This document shows positions 7,102 through 15,511 of a stretch of 64,000 nt of DNA, in pieces; position 1 is the first letter of the stretch, and the number at the start of each line of letters is the position of its first letter. The stretch is taken from positions 7,155 to 71,154 of the forward strand of contig JBEVKF010000070.1 of the NCBI GenBank assembly GCA_040509755.1, written 5' to 3'. The notes below the pieces were generated by a model. That model was not told where the DNA came from. It ran no database searches and worked only from the letters and a program-made list of their open reading frames with translations. This DNA is from JACVRW01 sp040509755 (GTDB lineage: Bacteria; Actinomycetota; Thermoleophilia; Solirubrobacterales; Thermoleophilaceae). The translations under genes and the position numbers were made by a program.

Positions 7102-9306
7102 ATGGCACGGACGCCATCGGCTCGATCGAGCTGGGACATGGTCCATCAGCTCTTCGTGAGCGGCGACGATCCGTACGCGGGCGCGGACCTCCCGAGCTCA
7201 CGCAACGCCACAGCTGTGCTCGTGGCACTCCACGGCGTTCTTGTCCTGATCTTGCTGCCCCTCTTCCCCCCGGACGAGGCACTTCCCGACGGCCTCGGAT
7301 GGGCCCTGGCAGCAGGCGCAGCCGTCCTCAACCTCGCAACGGCGGTGTGGCTGCTCAGAGCACGTCAGGTGCGCTTCGGAGTGATGCTCGCAATCGCCTA
7401 CGCCGGCGTCGCCCAGCTCGTGATGGTGCAGCTTCTTGCGGATGCAGTGCTCCCCTACCAGGCCCTCATGCTGATATGGGTTGGAGCGGCTGCAGTCCAG
7501 CCGCCTCGTCGCGCTCTTACGCTGCTCTCGGTTGTGCTCGCCGCCACGCTCGCGCCGATTCTGCTCGGCGAGCCCTCCGCCGATGCGCGCGATCTCATCG
7601 GCCGCGCTCTTCTGTTCGCTGCAATTGGCCTCGTGCTGATCGCGTACGTTGCCTATGTCCGCGGCCAGCGCGTGGCGCTTCGAGCTCAGGAGCAGAACGC
7701 GCGCGCCATCGCCGACGCGGCCACTAAGCGCGTACGCGATCTTCAATGGATCACCGACGCAGCATTGCCGCACGTCGGGCTCCAAGACCTGCTCGACCAG
7801 CTGCTCGACCGGATCGTGCAGGTCTTCGGGGCCGACCACGGTGCAGTGCTGATCCGTGACGAGGACGCCTCGAGGCTCGAGCTTCGTGCCCAGCGTGGGG
7901 TCCCGGAGAACTTGGAAGGCGATCTGTACCGCTCGATTGCCGACCGGCTGGCCGGCAGGCTTGCGTTGTCGCGGCGGCCCCTCGTGCTGGAGCAGGGCGA
8001 GGCGGGCGGCGCGCTCTCCTCGCGGCTCGCCCGCGCCGGCGTTCAGTCGCTGCTCGGCCTGCCGCTGATCCTCGATCGGCAACTCCTGGGCGTCCTTTAC
8101 GTGGGGCGGCGGACACACACGCCGTTCTCGGATGACGACGCGGCGTTGCTCCAGCTCGTGGGCGACCGCGTTGCGCTGGCGGTCGACCGCGCTCGACTGT
8201 TTGAACAGGAGCGGCATATCGCCGAGACGCTCCAGCGCAGTCTGCTCCCCGAGCAGCTGCCAAGGATTCCGGGGCTGACAGTTGCTGTCCGTTACCTCCC
8301 GGCGGGTGCGGGGATGGAGGTGGGCGGTGACTGGTTTGACATGTTCGAGCTAAGCGATGGGCGTGTCGTCCTCGCCATGGGTGACGTGGTCGGCCGCGGC
8401 GTCCGGGCGGCAGCCATGATGGGCAAGCTTCGGACGTCGCTCGAGGCCTACGCTTATGACGGCCGATCCCCGCATGAGGTGTTGGAGCGTCTCCATTCGC
8501 TCATGGAGCGGCAGCACCGGACGGAGATGGCGACGCTCCTGTACGTCGCCCTTGACCCCGATCGCGGGGGGGCGGAGCTCACGAGCGCAGGACACCTTCC
8601 GCTGCTCATCCGAGCCGCGGACGGGGAAACGCGTTTCGCTCCCCGAATGGCCGGGCCCCCGCTCGGGGCGCTTCCGTTCGTCCGGTTCGAGTCCGCTCGC
8701 ATGGAGGTCGGGGCTGGCTCCGCACTTGTGCTGTATACCGACGGCCTGGTGGAGGTCCGGGGAACGAGCATCGAGTTGCGGCTGGAAGAGTTGCGGCGTG
8801 CGGTTGAAGGCGGTCCGAGTAACCCGGACGACCTCTGCGATGTGGTCCTCGCGCAGATGCTCGGCCGCAAGGAGCCCCAGGACGACGTTGCACTGCTCGT
8901 CCTCAGCGTGTCTCGCCTGCCCGTCAGGGGATTCGCGCTCGACCTTCCAGCGGAGCCCGAGGCTCTCTCGTCTGTTCGGAAGGCGCTCGAACGCTGGCTG
9001 ACTGACGCAGGGACGAGCCGCCAGGATGCCCACGCGATCAAGGTCGCCTGTGGGGAAGCGTGTGCCAATGCGATCGAGCACGCATACCGGCCCGGTGATG
9101 CGGCCTTCCGAATCGAGGCGAGTCGTGAAGACACGGAGGTTCTAATCGTCGTGCGCGACTTCGGCGGCTGGCGAGAGCCTCGCGGCACGGACCGCGGCCG
9201 AGGCCTCCCGCTCATGGAGGCGCTCATGGACTCCGTCCACGTAGACCCCTCATCCGAGGGCACCACCGTGCACCTACGGCGGCGGCTGGCCGTGGGCGAA
9301 GAATGA
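7102..9306 (+). CDS. Membrane-GAF-PP2C-HATPase partner-switching phosphatase/kinase (734 aa)
   Basis: Domain order: a hydrophobic region with about five to six membrane spans (33-180), a short coiled linker, a GAF domain (about 219-365), a SpoIIE/RsbU-type PP2C phosphatase (about 371-605) and a C-terminal RsbW-like ATPase (about 611-734). The phosphatase metal residues are visible in GGDWFD, GDVVGRG, YTDGLVE and PQDDVAL; the kinase N-box is KVACGEACANAIEHAY. One polypeptide thus holds both activities that switch an anti-sigma-antagonist: phosphatase and serine kinase. The STAS partner follows with a 4-base ATGA overlap. It is likely a sensor controlling a stress or alternative sigma factor (inference). 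Confidence 0.92.
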   Translation: MARTPSARSSWDMVHQLFVSGDDPYAGADLPSSRNATAVLVALHGVLVLILLPLFPPDEALPDGLGWALAAGAAVLNLATAVWLLRARQVRFGVMLAIAYAGVAQLVMVQLLADAVLPYQALMLIWVGAAAVQPPRRALTLLSVVLAATLAPILLGEPSADARDLIGRALLFAAIGLVLIAYVAYVRGQRVALRAQEQNARAIADAATKRVRDLQWITDAALPHVGLQDLLDQLLDRIVQVFGADHGAVLIRDEDASRLELRAQRGVPENLEGDLYRSIADRLAGRLALSRRPLVLEQGEAGGALSSRLARAGVQSLLGLPLILDRQLLGVLYVGRRTHTPFSDDDAALLQLVGDRVALAVDRARLFEQERHIAETLQRSLLPEQLPRIPGLTVAVRYLPAGAGMEVGGDWFDMFELSDGRVVLAMGDVVGRGVRAAAMMGKLRTSLEAYAYDGRSPHEVLERLHSLMERQHRTEMATLLYVALDPDRGGAELTSAGHLPLLIRAADGETRFAPRMAGPPLGALPFVRFESARMEVGAGSALVLYTDGLVEVRGTSIELRLEELRRAVEGGPSNPDDLCDVVLAQMLGRKEPQDDVALLVLSVSRLPVRGFALDLPAEPEALSSVRKALERWLTDAGTSRQDAHAIKVACGEACANAIEHAYRPGDAAFRIEASREDTEVLIVVRDFGGWREPRGTDRGRGLPLMEALMDSVHVDPSSEGTTVHLRRRLAVGEE

Positions 9307-9665
9307 CCCGGCTCGCACAACTGCAGCTCGATGAGGAAGCCGGAGTAACGATTGCCAGCGTCGAGGGCGAGATCGACCTGTCAAACGCCGCCGAGCTGGA
9401 GATGGCGATCTCGCATGCGGTCGCCAACGAGGCCGTTGGCCTCGTGGTCGACCTCGCCGGGGTCGACTACCTGGACAGCTCGGGCGTCACTCTGCTGTTC
9501 AACCTCGCAAGGCGAGTATCAAGGCGCCAGCAGGAATTCGTGGTCGTTGTCCCTGGTGAGGCACACGTTCGAGAGATCCTGACGTTGAGTGGCGCGACGG
9601 AGGCCTTGCAGCTCCACGACACCCTGCTGGAGGCGCTCTCTCAGCTTCGTGCTCACCCCGGGTAG
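9303..9665 (+). CDS. STAS-domain anti-sigma factor antagonist (120 aa)
   Basis: A SpoIIAA/RsbV-type single STAS domain. The phosphorylation site is in VDYLDSSGVTLLFN (Ser about 59-60), after the beta strand LVVDLAGV. Its ATG overlaps the TGA of the large switch protein, so translation is coupled. In known systems the antagonist is phosphorylated by the RsbW-like kinase and dephosphorylated by the PP2C domain; here both reside in the upstream protein, making this its probable substrate. Confidence 0.9.
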   Translation: MTRLAQLQLDEEAGVTIASVEGEIDLSNAAELEMAISHAVANEAVGLVVDLAGVDYLDSSGVTLLFNLARRVSRRQQEFVVVVPGEAHVREILTLSGATEALQLHDTLLEALSQLRAHPG

Positions 9666-9768
9666 GTAGCGAAGTCCTCAATCGGCGGCTTGTGGCGCCC
9701 GGCCCGCCCGCCTACGGTCGAAGCAACCCCGCCATCGACCCGAGGGGAACTAGGTCATCAACGGCCCA

Positions 9769-10710
9769 ATGATCCTGGCCGCGCGGCGAGTTGCGACGAC
9801 CGCCGCGACGATGCTCGCCGTGATCGGCCCCTGGACGGCTGACGCCGTGGCCGACCCCGTGATCGCGGCGGCCGGCGACATCGCCTGCGACCCGAGTGAC
9901 CCCGGCTACAACAGCGGCCGCGGGACCGCGCATCGTTGCCAGCAGCGTGCCACCTCGGACCTTCTCGTCGGGGGCGGTCTTGCAGCGGTGCTCCCGCTCG
10001 GCGACATCCAGTACGACAGCCCGTCGGCGTCGAACCTCAAGGCGGTCTACAACCGAACCTGGGGGCGCGTGAAGTCCATCAGCCGTCCGGTGATCGGCAA
10101 CCACGACGGAACGGGAAACGCCTACTTCGACTACTTCAATGGGCCGGGTGCGGCGAACGGGCGCGCCGGCCGGCGTGGGCGGGGCTACTACAGCTACAAC
10201 GTCGGCACCTGGCATATCGTCGCGTTGAATTCGAACTGCACGCGAGTGTCGTGCGGCGCGGGGTCGATCCAAGAGCGCTGGCTGCGTTCCGACCTCAAGC
10301 GCCATCCGTCGGCATGCACGCTCGCGTACTGGCACCACCCGCGCTACAGCTCGGGCCACGACGGCAGCCACATCACGCTGGATGCGTTCTGGAGGGACCT
10401 CTACAAGGCGGGTGCCGAGGTAGTCCTGTCAGGCCACAGCCATGACTACGAGCGCTTCGCTCCGCGCGACGGCAACGGCAGGACGAGCAAGATCGGCATC
10501 CGCCAGTTCGTGGTCGGCACGGGCGGCGCATTCATGACCGGGCTCGGGTCATCGCGGCTCGGGGGAAGCCAGGTCGCTCAGAACCACACGTTCGGAGTCC
10601 TGAAACTCACACTCCATCCCAGGCGCTACGGCTGGCGGTTCGTCCCGATAGCGGGAAAGACGTGGACGGACGCCGGCTCCGGCCGGTGCCACGGCCCCAG
10701 ACGAAGGTAG
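9769..10710 (+). CDS. Secreted calcineurin-like metallophosphoesterase (313 aa)
   Basis: An N-terminal signal sequence (about residues 1-29, ending ADAVADP) is followed by a calcineurin-type phosphoesterase. Metal-binding blocks in order: AAAGDIAC, LGDIQYD, IGNHDG, WHHPRYSSGHDG and LSGHSHDYERF. The closest relatives by motif are purple-acid-phosphatase-like secreted phosphatases of actinobacteria. It lacks the proline-rich linker and C-terminal sandwich of its paralogue at 58130, to which it is collinear through the whole catalytic domain. Secretion suggests release of phosphate from extracellular esters (inference). Confidence 0.87.
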   Translation: MILAARRVATTAATMLAVIGPWTADAVADPVIAAAGDIACDPSDPGYNSGRGTAHRCQQRATSDLLVGGGLAAVLPLGDIQYDSPSASNLKAVYNRTWGRVKSISRPVIGNHDGTGNAYFDYFNGPGAANGRAGRRGRGYYSYNVGTWHIVALNSNCTRVSCGAGSIQERWLRSDLKRHPSACTLAYWHHPRYSSGHDGSHITLDAFWRDLYKAGAEVVLSGHSHDYERFAPRDGNGRTSKIGIRQFVVGTGGAFMTGLGSSRLGGSQVAQNHTFGVLKLTLHPRRYGWRFVPIAGKTWTDAGSGRCHGPRRR

Positions 10711-10717
10711 CCCCCCA

Positions 10718-11584
10718 TCAGGACGGAGCGCCGTGCCCTGTCGCGGTGGTCACGAAGTCGATCAAGAGCGGCCAGTACCCCTCGGGGGCGTCCTTCCACG
10801 GGAAGTGGCCGGCTTGGTCGATCACCTCGAGCCGCGCGATTCCGTCTGGCAGCGCGTCCACGGTCTCGTGGGCTGCGGCTACCGGGGCTATGGGGTCGAG
10901 TTCGCCAACACAGACCAGCGTCGGGCAGTCGATGCGGGCGAGCTGGTCGAGGACATCGAACTCGCGCATCAGCTTGAGACCCGGGGCATTCAGGTCCGCG
11001 TTGACGATCGTGCGCGAGTCCTCCTGCTCGCCCGTGACCCAGGGGCCGAACAGGGTCCAACAGCGGCCCCACTCCTCATCGGTGACCGGAGGGTCATCGG
11101 CGCCGTAGGCGCGCTCCACGATCCCGGCCACCTCGTCGCCTCCGACCAGGCGGAACGACTCGACGATCCGGCCCAGGTCAAACCGAGCCCATGTGGACTG
11201 CAACACCACCGCCCCCGCGTGACCGGGGTGGCGGGCCGCGTAGACCATCGCGACGAACCCGCCAAGGGAGTGTCCGTAGACGACCGGCCGAACGATCCCG
11301 AGGGCATCGCAGAACGCACGGACGTCGTCGGCGCACACCTCGAACCCCCAGTCGGCTGGGTCGCCCCACTCGGACCGCCCATGTCCGCGCAAATCCAGGT
11401 AGACCACCTGGGCCGCCTCCGAGAGCCGGGCGAATTCAGGCTTGAGGTAGGAGTGGTCGAAACTCCCGGGCCCACCATGCAACAGCACGACGGTGGGGCG
11501 CTCGCGCATCGCCGGGCCGTCCGGCACGAGCGCCGGACCGTCGACGTCGAACCACAGTCGTGTCCCGCCCACCTCGATGTGCAT
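10718..11584 (-). CDS. Alpha/beta hydrolase, proline iminopeptidase-like (288 aa)
   Basis: The HGGPG oxyanion motif (36-40) and the GHSLGGF nucleophile elbow (Ser106) place it in the alpha/beta-hydrolase group that includes proline iminopeptidases and epoxide or lactone hydrolases. The acid is in VCVGELDPIAP and the base His in DQAGHFPWKDAP. A Shine-Dalgarno-like GGGAG precedes the ATG. It is divergent from an aldo/keto reductase with only 33 bases between starts. The substrate is unknown. Confidence 0.87.
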   Translation of the reverse strand: MHIEVGGTRLWFDVDGPALVPDGPAMRERPTVVLLHGGPGSFDHSYLKPEFARLSEAAQVVYLDLRGHGRSEWGDPADWGFEVCADDVRAFCDALGIVRPVVYGHSLGGFVAMVYAARHPGHAGAVVLQSTWARFDLGRIVESFRLVGGDEVAGIVERAYGADDPPVTDEEWGRCWTLFGPWVTGEQEDSRTIVNADLNAPGLKLMREFDVLDQLARIDCPTLVCVGELDPIAPVAAAHETVDALPDGIARLEVIDQAGHFPWKDAPEGYWPLLIDFVTTATGHGAPS

Positions 11585-11617
11585 GCGCGACTCCCTTACA
11601 GAACTACAGTCGGGCTC

Positions 11618-12633
11618 ATGGAATATCGCCCCCTCGGGCGCACCGGCGTCCAGGTCTCAAAGCTCTGCCTCGGCACGATGATGCTCGGCGCCTGGGGCAA
11701 CACCGACCACAACGACTCGACCCGCATCATCCACGCCGCGCTCGACGCCGGCATCAACTTCGTCGACACCGCCGACGTCTACTCCGCCGGTGAGTCGGAG
11801 GAGATCGTCGGCAAGGCGCTCAAGGGCCGCCGCGACGACGTCGTCCTGGCGACCAAGTTCTGGGGTCCGATGGGCGACGATCCCAATCGCCGCGGCGTCT
11901 CACGTCGCTGGATCATCGCCGAGGTGGAGAACTCGCTGCGGCGGCTGGGCACGGACTGGATCGACCTCTACCAGATGCACCGCCCCGACCCGCGGACCGA
12001 CATCGACGAGACGCTCGGCGCGCTTACCGATCTCGTCCGCCAGGGCAAGCTCCGCTACATCGGCTCGTCGTCGTTCTCGGCCGGTGAGATCGTCGAGGCG
12101 AAGTGGGCCGCCCGGGACCGGCACCTGGAGCACTTCCGCACCGAGCAGCCGCCGTACTCGCTGCTGGTCCGCGGCATCGAGCTGGACGTGCTGCCGACCG
12201 CCCGTCGCCACGGGATGGCATCCTCACCTACAGCCCGCTCGCCGGCGGCTGGCTCTCGGGCAGCTGGACCTCCGACAGCACGCCAACGTCCCCGGCCCGG
12301 CAACGGCTGGTCGCGCGATTCGACATGTCATTGCCCGAGAACCAGCGCAAGCTCGAAGCCACCGAGCACCTGGCCATGGTTGCCGACGACGCCGGCCTGT
12401 CGCTGATCGAGCTGGCGATCGCCTTCGTCGTCAACCATCCAGCGGTGACATCCGCGACCATCGGGCCGCGCACCATGGAGCAGCTCGACAGCCAGCTGCC
12501 CGCCGCCAACGTCGTCCTGGACGTCGGAACGCTTGACCGGATCGACCAGATCGTCCGCCCGGGCGTGAACCTCAACCCTGCCGACACGAGCTACGGCGAG
12601 CAGGTCCTCGAGCCGGCCCTGCGCCGACGCTAG
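11618..12633 (+). pseudogene. Aldo/keto reductase, interrupted by a -1 frameshift
   Basis: NADPH-dependent aldo/keto reductase of the voltage-gated-potassium-channel-beta/YghZ-like group. The catalytic tetrad is present: Asp50 and Tyr55 in DTADVYSAG, Lys80 in LATKFWG, His121 in QMHRPD. The frame from ATG 11618 holds to ARRHGM at 12217, then the homologous continuation GILTYSPLAGGWLSG is read one frame over and runs to TAG at 12633. Adding one G after 12217 restores HGMGILTYSPL and a normal protein of about 338 residues. Either a recent inactivation or a sequencing error; the intact motifs on both sides favour the latter or a very young mutation. Confidence 0.85.
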
Positions 12634-12648
12634 ACCGCCCGGACAGCA

Positions 12649-12674
12649 AGAAGGCCCGCCAATGCGGGCCTTCT
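12649..12674. terminator. Bidirectional terminator hairpin
   Basis: A perfect 11-base-pair stem (AGAAGGCCCGC / GCGGGCCTTCT) with a CAAT loop lies between two convergent genes, 15 bases after one stop and 29 before the other. The flanking A-rich and T-rich ends suit termination from both sides. Confidence 0.85.
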
Positions 12675-12703
12675 CACTTACAGCGAACTTAGTTCGTGGC
12701 GAC

Positions 12704-13018
12704 TTACGCGTGAACGAGCTCGCCCATCTTCTGCACAACGACCTCGCCGGTGGTGATCTTCGGCTCGTTCGGGAGTGCCTGCTCGAGCTTCTGCTCGCGC
12801 ACCCAGTTAGTGGCTACCTGGGTGGACTTGTCGGCGTGCTCGGCCGTGTCGAAGAAGCCGATCGAGCTGAGGACGCCGTCGCCGGCCTGGATTAGGCAGT
12901 AGCCGTTGAAGCCGTCGAGCTCCTCAAGGCTCGGCACGAGGGTCTCGTCAGCCTTCTTGACGAGCTCGCTGGTGCGCTCCTGATCGATCGCGTCGTAGCG
13001 TCGAATGGTGGCAAACAT
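12704..13018 (-). CDS. ABM-like small alpha/beta-barrel protein (104 aa)
   Basis: Begins MFATIRRYDAID and contains LEELDGFNGYCLIQAGDGVLSSIGFFDT, the pattern of antibiotic-biosynthesis-monooxygenase-like ferredoxin-fold dimers (edge strand, central helix, strand, helix). Proteins of this shape range from heme- or quinol-processing monooxygenases to stress proteins of unknown activity. No catalytic residues can be assigned. It is alone on its transcript, ends at the bidirectional terminator, and has an inverted repeat upstream that may be an operator. Confidence 0.65.
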   Translation of the reverse strand: MFATIRRYDAIDQERTSELVKKADETLVPSLEELDGFNGYCLIQAGDGVLSSIGFFDTAEHADKSTQVATNWVREQKLEQALPNEPKITTGEVVVQKMGELVHA

Positions 13019-13045
13019 ATGGGGTCCAACTCTCTTCTCTGGGGC

Positions 13046-13067
13046 GGAGGACTCGATTGAATCCTCC
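13046..13067. promoter_or_regulatory. Inverted repeat upstream of the ABM-like gene
   Basis: GGAGGACT, six bases, AATCCTCC: six perfect outer pairs plus one more after a mismatch, located 28 bases upstream of the start at 13018. Possible operator or 5'-leader hairpin; nothing else supports a role. Confidence 0.35.
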
Positions 13068-13188
13068 TATGCAACTCGGTCCCGAGGGGACAATCGAAAG
13101 GAGCCTGGGTGGCTCGACGATGTCGGCAAAGGGCCTGGCCGCTCGACCTACTATACCACGTTCAGGGGACGGTGCTTGCCAGTTTGGG

Positions 13189-13692
13189 TTATTCGGGATC
13201 CGGCTTGGTTCGCGCTCGGTCCGCGTAGCCCTCACGAAGGAGTTCGGCCTTCTCGTCACGCGTCCGCACCTCTCGAGCGCTCGCCGGCGAGCTGGGCAAT
13301 ACGCGCGCGGCCTCATCGAGCACCGCGCTGCGATGTTGGAACTTGCGCTCGTAGTCGCGCACTGCCCTGACCGTCTCCGAGTCGGCGTCGGCCATCGCTT
13401 CGGCGATCTGGTCGGTGGTCAGGGTGTCGTACTCAGGAAGCGGTTCGTCGCCGCGCATGTAGCGCAGCTTGTGGAGCACCGCCGTCCGGTTCCCATTGGC
13501 GCGCTCATAGGTCTCGACCGCGGCCAGCTCGACCTGAGAGAGCTGAGGCAGCCGGGCGCCGATCTCCTTGTCGTTCAGCCGGTCATAGCCGGGGATCGGG
13601 ACGTGCGACTCGTCCGGCGAACTCGCTGTGGGTTCGGTCTCACGCCTCGACGCATCGGAGCGGCGCTTGCGGAGGGCCTCGAGCATCTTCAT
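13189..13692 (-). CDS. Hypothetical protein with tandem YER-repeat module (167 aa)
   Basis: A charged soluble protein with two copies of a roughly 45-residue helical module. Copy 1 runs from IPGYDRLNDKEI through SQVELAAVETYERANGNR; copy 2 from LPEYDTLTTDQI through VRAVRDYERKFQHR. The same two-copy module closes the DUF892-type protein at 19439-20431, so it is a mobile domain in this genome. The family resembles small helical domains seen at the C-terminus of actinobacterial stress proteins; the function is unknown. Its ATG overlaps the TGA of the upstream coiled-coil gene (ATGA). Confidence 0.75.
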   Translation of the reverse strand: MKMLEALRKRRSDASRRETEPTASSPDESHVPIPGYDRLNDKEIGARLPQLSQVELAAVETYERANGNRTAVLHKLRYMRGDEPLPEYDTLTTDQIAEAMADADSETVRAVRDYERKFQHRSAVLDEAARVLPSSPASAREVRTRDEKAELLREGYADRARTKPDPE

Positions 13693-13904
13693 CTATTCGT
13701 CTCCAGTCTGTGGAGCCGGGCGGCGGCGCCGTCGGCGGCGCGCTGGAGCTCCCTGAGCTTGCTTTGACTTACCGCTCGGCCGCCGTAGAGCCGGGCGCGA
13801 TACAGCTCGAGGCGCTCGCGGCGGTAGCGCGCTTCGTCACGCAGCCGCTCAAGCTCGTCCCGAGCCTCTCGGGCAGGGTCGGCGCGGTCCAGGACCGTGT
13901 TCAT
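13689..13904 (-). CDS. Small coiled-coil protein (71 aa)
   Basis: MNTVLDRADPAREARDELER continues as an almost unbroken charged helix (RLRDEARYRRERLELYRARL, then a short turn and SKLRELQRAADGAAARLHRL). Likely an antiparallel helical hairpin or coiled-coil dimer. No family recognised. ATG at 13904 is chosen since the longer upstream frame covers the divergent winged-helix gene. It is translationally coupled to the YER-repeat gene, suggesting a shared complex (inference). Confidence 0.65.
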   Translation of the reverse strand: MNTVLDRADPAREARDELERLRDEARYRRERLELYRARLYGGRAVSQSKLRELQRAADGAAARLHRLETNR

Positions 13905-13955
13905 CACAGTCCAGCATACATGGCATGGATATCTAGAAACGGTAGTCTGGAGTCC

Positions 13956-14264
13956 GTGCCGCAAGACCGCCCGTCCAGCTGGTCGTTTCTGACCAACCAC
14001 GCGCAGGTTCTGCTCTGCATTGCGCACGACCCCGGGGTCCGCCTCCGCGAGATCGGCGAGGCGGTCGGGATCACCGAACGCGCCGCCCACCGGATCGTGG
14101 CCGAGCTGGCAGCCGCCGGCTACATCTCCCGCAGACGCAACGGTCGTCGCAACCAGTACACCATCAAGTCCCATCTGCCCCTGCCCGACCCGCTCGCCGG
14201 CGAGCAGAAGATCGGCGACCTACTGGCCCTCCTGACCGGCAGCGGCCTGAAGCCGCGCACGTAG
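13956..14264 (+). CDS. Winged-helix transcriptional regulator (102 aa)
   Basis: A compact winged helix-turn-helix: SFLTNHAQVLLCIAHDPG, then VRLREIGEAVGITERAAHRI as helix-turn-helix and a wing around GYISRRRNGRRNQYTI. This resembles ArsR/MarR-like small regulators widespread in actinobacteria. GTG at 13956 is preferred (CTGGAG upstream); an in-frame ATG at 13920 would add 12 residues. It diverges from the coiled-coil/YER-module operon, which it may control, and its end overlaps the PucR gene tail by 45 bases. Confidence 0.82.
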   Translation: MPQDRPSSWSFLTNHAQVLLCIAHDPGVRLREIGEAVGITERAAHRIVAELAAAGYISRRRNGRRNQYTIKSHLPLPDPLAGEQKIGDLLALLTGSGLKPRT

Positions 14265-15464
14265 CGCCAGCTCGATTTCGAAGCGAGCGTCAGGGTCGTC
14301 GAGAGCGTCTCCGAGCAGTTCGCGGAGGGTACGGAGGCGATAGCGCGCCGTCTGTGCGTGCACGTCGAGGGCGCGCGCCATAGCGGCGGCGTTTCCGTGC
14401 CGCTGCACATATGCAAGCGCCGTCTCCTCCATACGCCGGCGGGCCTTGGGCGTAAGTGCGGTCAGGGGTGCGAGCCGTCGCGTGGCGATTCGCTCAGCGA
14501 GCCCGGCGTTTTCGAAGAGCAGCAGTTCGGTGAGCACGTCGTCCGCGCGGGTCAATCCTGCTGTCTCGATCGCACCGGCCTCGACGGCCCGCAGGGTCGC
14601 CCGCGCAAGCGACCAGGAGGACCCGAGCAAGCCCGCTGGGACGGTCGAGCCCAGCACGGCGCGGGTGCGCATCCCGGCCCTCTGTACTGCACGCTCGATC
14701 TCGGCGCGGCGGCCCGGGCCGTCCGGGTCCGCCAGGATCAGACAGCCCACCGTGTCGAGGGTCGCGGCGAGGGCGTCGGCCGGCAGCCGCCGCGCCAGCA
14801 GCTCGACCTGGTCCGCTCGGCAGGCGAGCGCCGCCGCGCTGCGCGGAAGCAGCCAGCCGGCCGTCTCTGCGGCGGCGCGCAGCTCGGCCTCATCCACCGG
14901 AGGCTCGCGGACGAGCACGGTGACCAACTCCTGCCGCCGCCGCCTCCGCTCGCCCTCGAGACGCGCCCGAGCTTCGGCGTAGCCCTCGACCGAGTCGGCC
15001 GACAGCGTCTCGATATAGGCGAAGATCGATTCGGCGAGCAGGCTGAGCACGTCGGGCTCGACGCCGGCGCGTCTCGCGGCCGCCGCCAGTCGCCGCCAGG
15101 CGACGCGCGCGCCGACGCGGTACGCGGACTGCAGCGCGTCGAGCGTGCGGCCCTCGCGGAGCTCACCTGCGCCGAGTGCGACGTAGACCTCGCGGCCGGG
15201 GCCACGGGCACCCGACGGGCTTCGGATCACCTCGATGAACTGCCGCAGCGCCTCGGTCACGCCGGTTCGCACGCCCCGTCCGAACGACCCCTCGAGGGGG
15301 CGCGCGTAGTCCGGCACCTCACGCGCAATCGACACGAGGATCTCGTCGGTGGTCGCGTCGAGCTCGGGCTCGAGCACGTCCGCGATCTCGGCGGGCAGCG
15401 AGCGCCACGGCTCCCTGCTGACGTTCTTATCACTCAGATGAGTAACACGTGGTTCGAAGTCCAC
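14220..15464 (-). CDS. PucR-family transcriptional regulator (414 aa)
   Basis: A C-terminal PucR helix-turn-helix (GNAAAMARALDVHAQTARYR, about 352-375) follows a GGDEF-like degenerate middle domain and an N-terminal helical domain (RGVRTGVTEALRQFIEVI). PucR-type proteins regulate purine use, lipid or secondary-metabolism genes in actinobacteria. It is divergent from an acyl desaturase with a palindrome in the 47-base gap, so the desaturase operon is the likely target (inference). The start context is weak; the ATG at 15464 is the first in frame after the gap. Confidence 0.87.
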   Translation of the reverse strand: MDFEPRVTHLSDKNVSREPWRSLPAEIADVLEPELDATTDEILVSIAREVPDYARPLEGSFGRGVRTGVTEALRQFIEVIRSPSGARGPGREVYVALGAGELREGRTLDALQSAYRVGARVAWRRLAAAARRAGVEPDVLSLLAESIFAYIETLSADSVEGYAEARARLEGERRRRRQELVTVLVREPPVDEAELRAAAETAGWLLPRSAAALACRADQVELLARRLPADALAATLDTVGCLILADPDGPGRRAEIERAVQRAGMRTRAVLGSTVPAGLLGSSWSLARATLRAVEAGAIETAGLTRADDVLTELLLFENAGLAERIATRRLAPLTALTPKARRRMEETALAYVQRHGNAAAMARALDVHAQTARYRLRTLRELLGDALDDPDARFEIELALRARLQAAAGQEGQ

Positions 15465-15472
15465 CGCTAGCA

Positions 15473-15488
15473 GCGTACATATATACGC
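15473..15488. promoter_or_regulatory. Palindrome between PucR regulator and desaturase
   Basis: GCGTACATATATACGC pairs GCGTA with TACGC around an AT-rich centre, unusual in this GC-rich DNA. It sits between the divergent starts and could be an operator and/or contain a -10 element. Confidence 0.5.
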
Positions 15489-15511
15489 CGAAGGTGGGAA
15501 AACTCTATGCC

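Noticed and set aside
5306..7282. A 658-codon minus-strand frame opposite TetR, VOC and hydrolase genes
   Set aside because: Its translation has no domain and is the complement of three genes with clear families; a typical antisense open frame of high-GC DNA.
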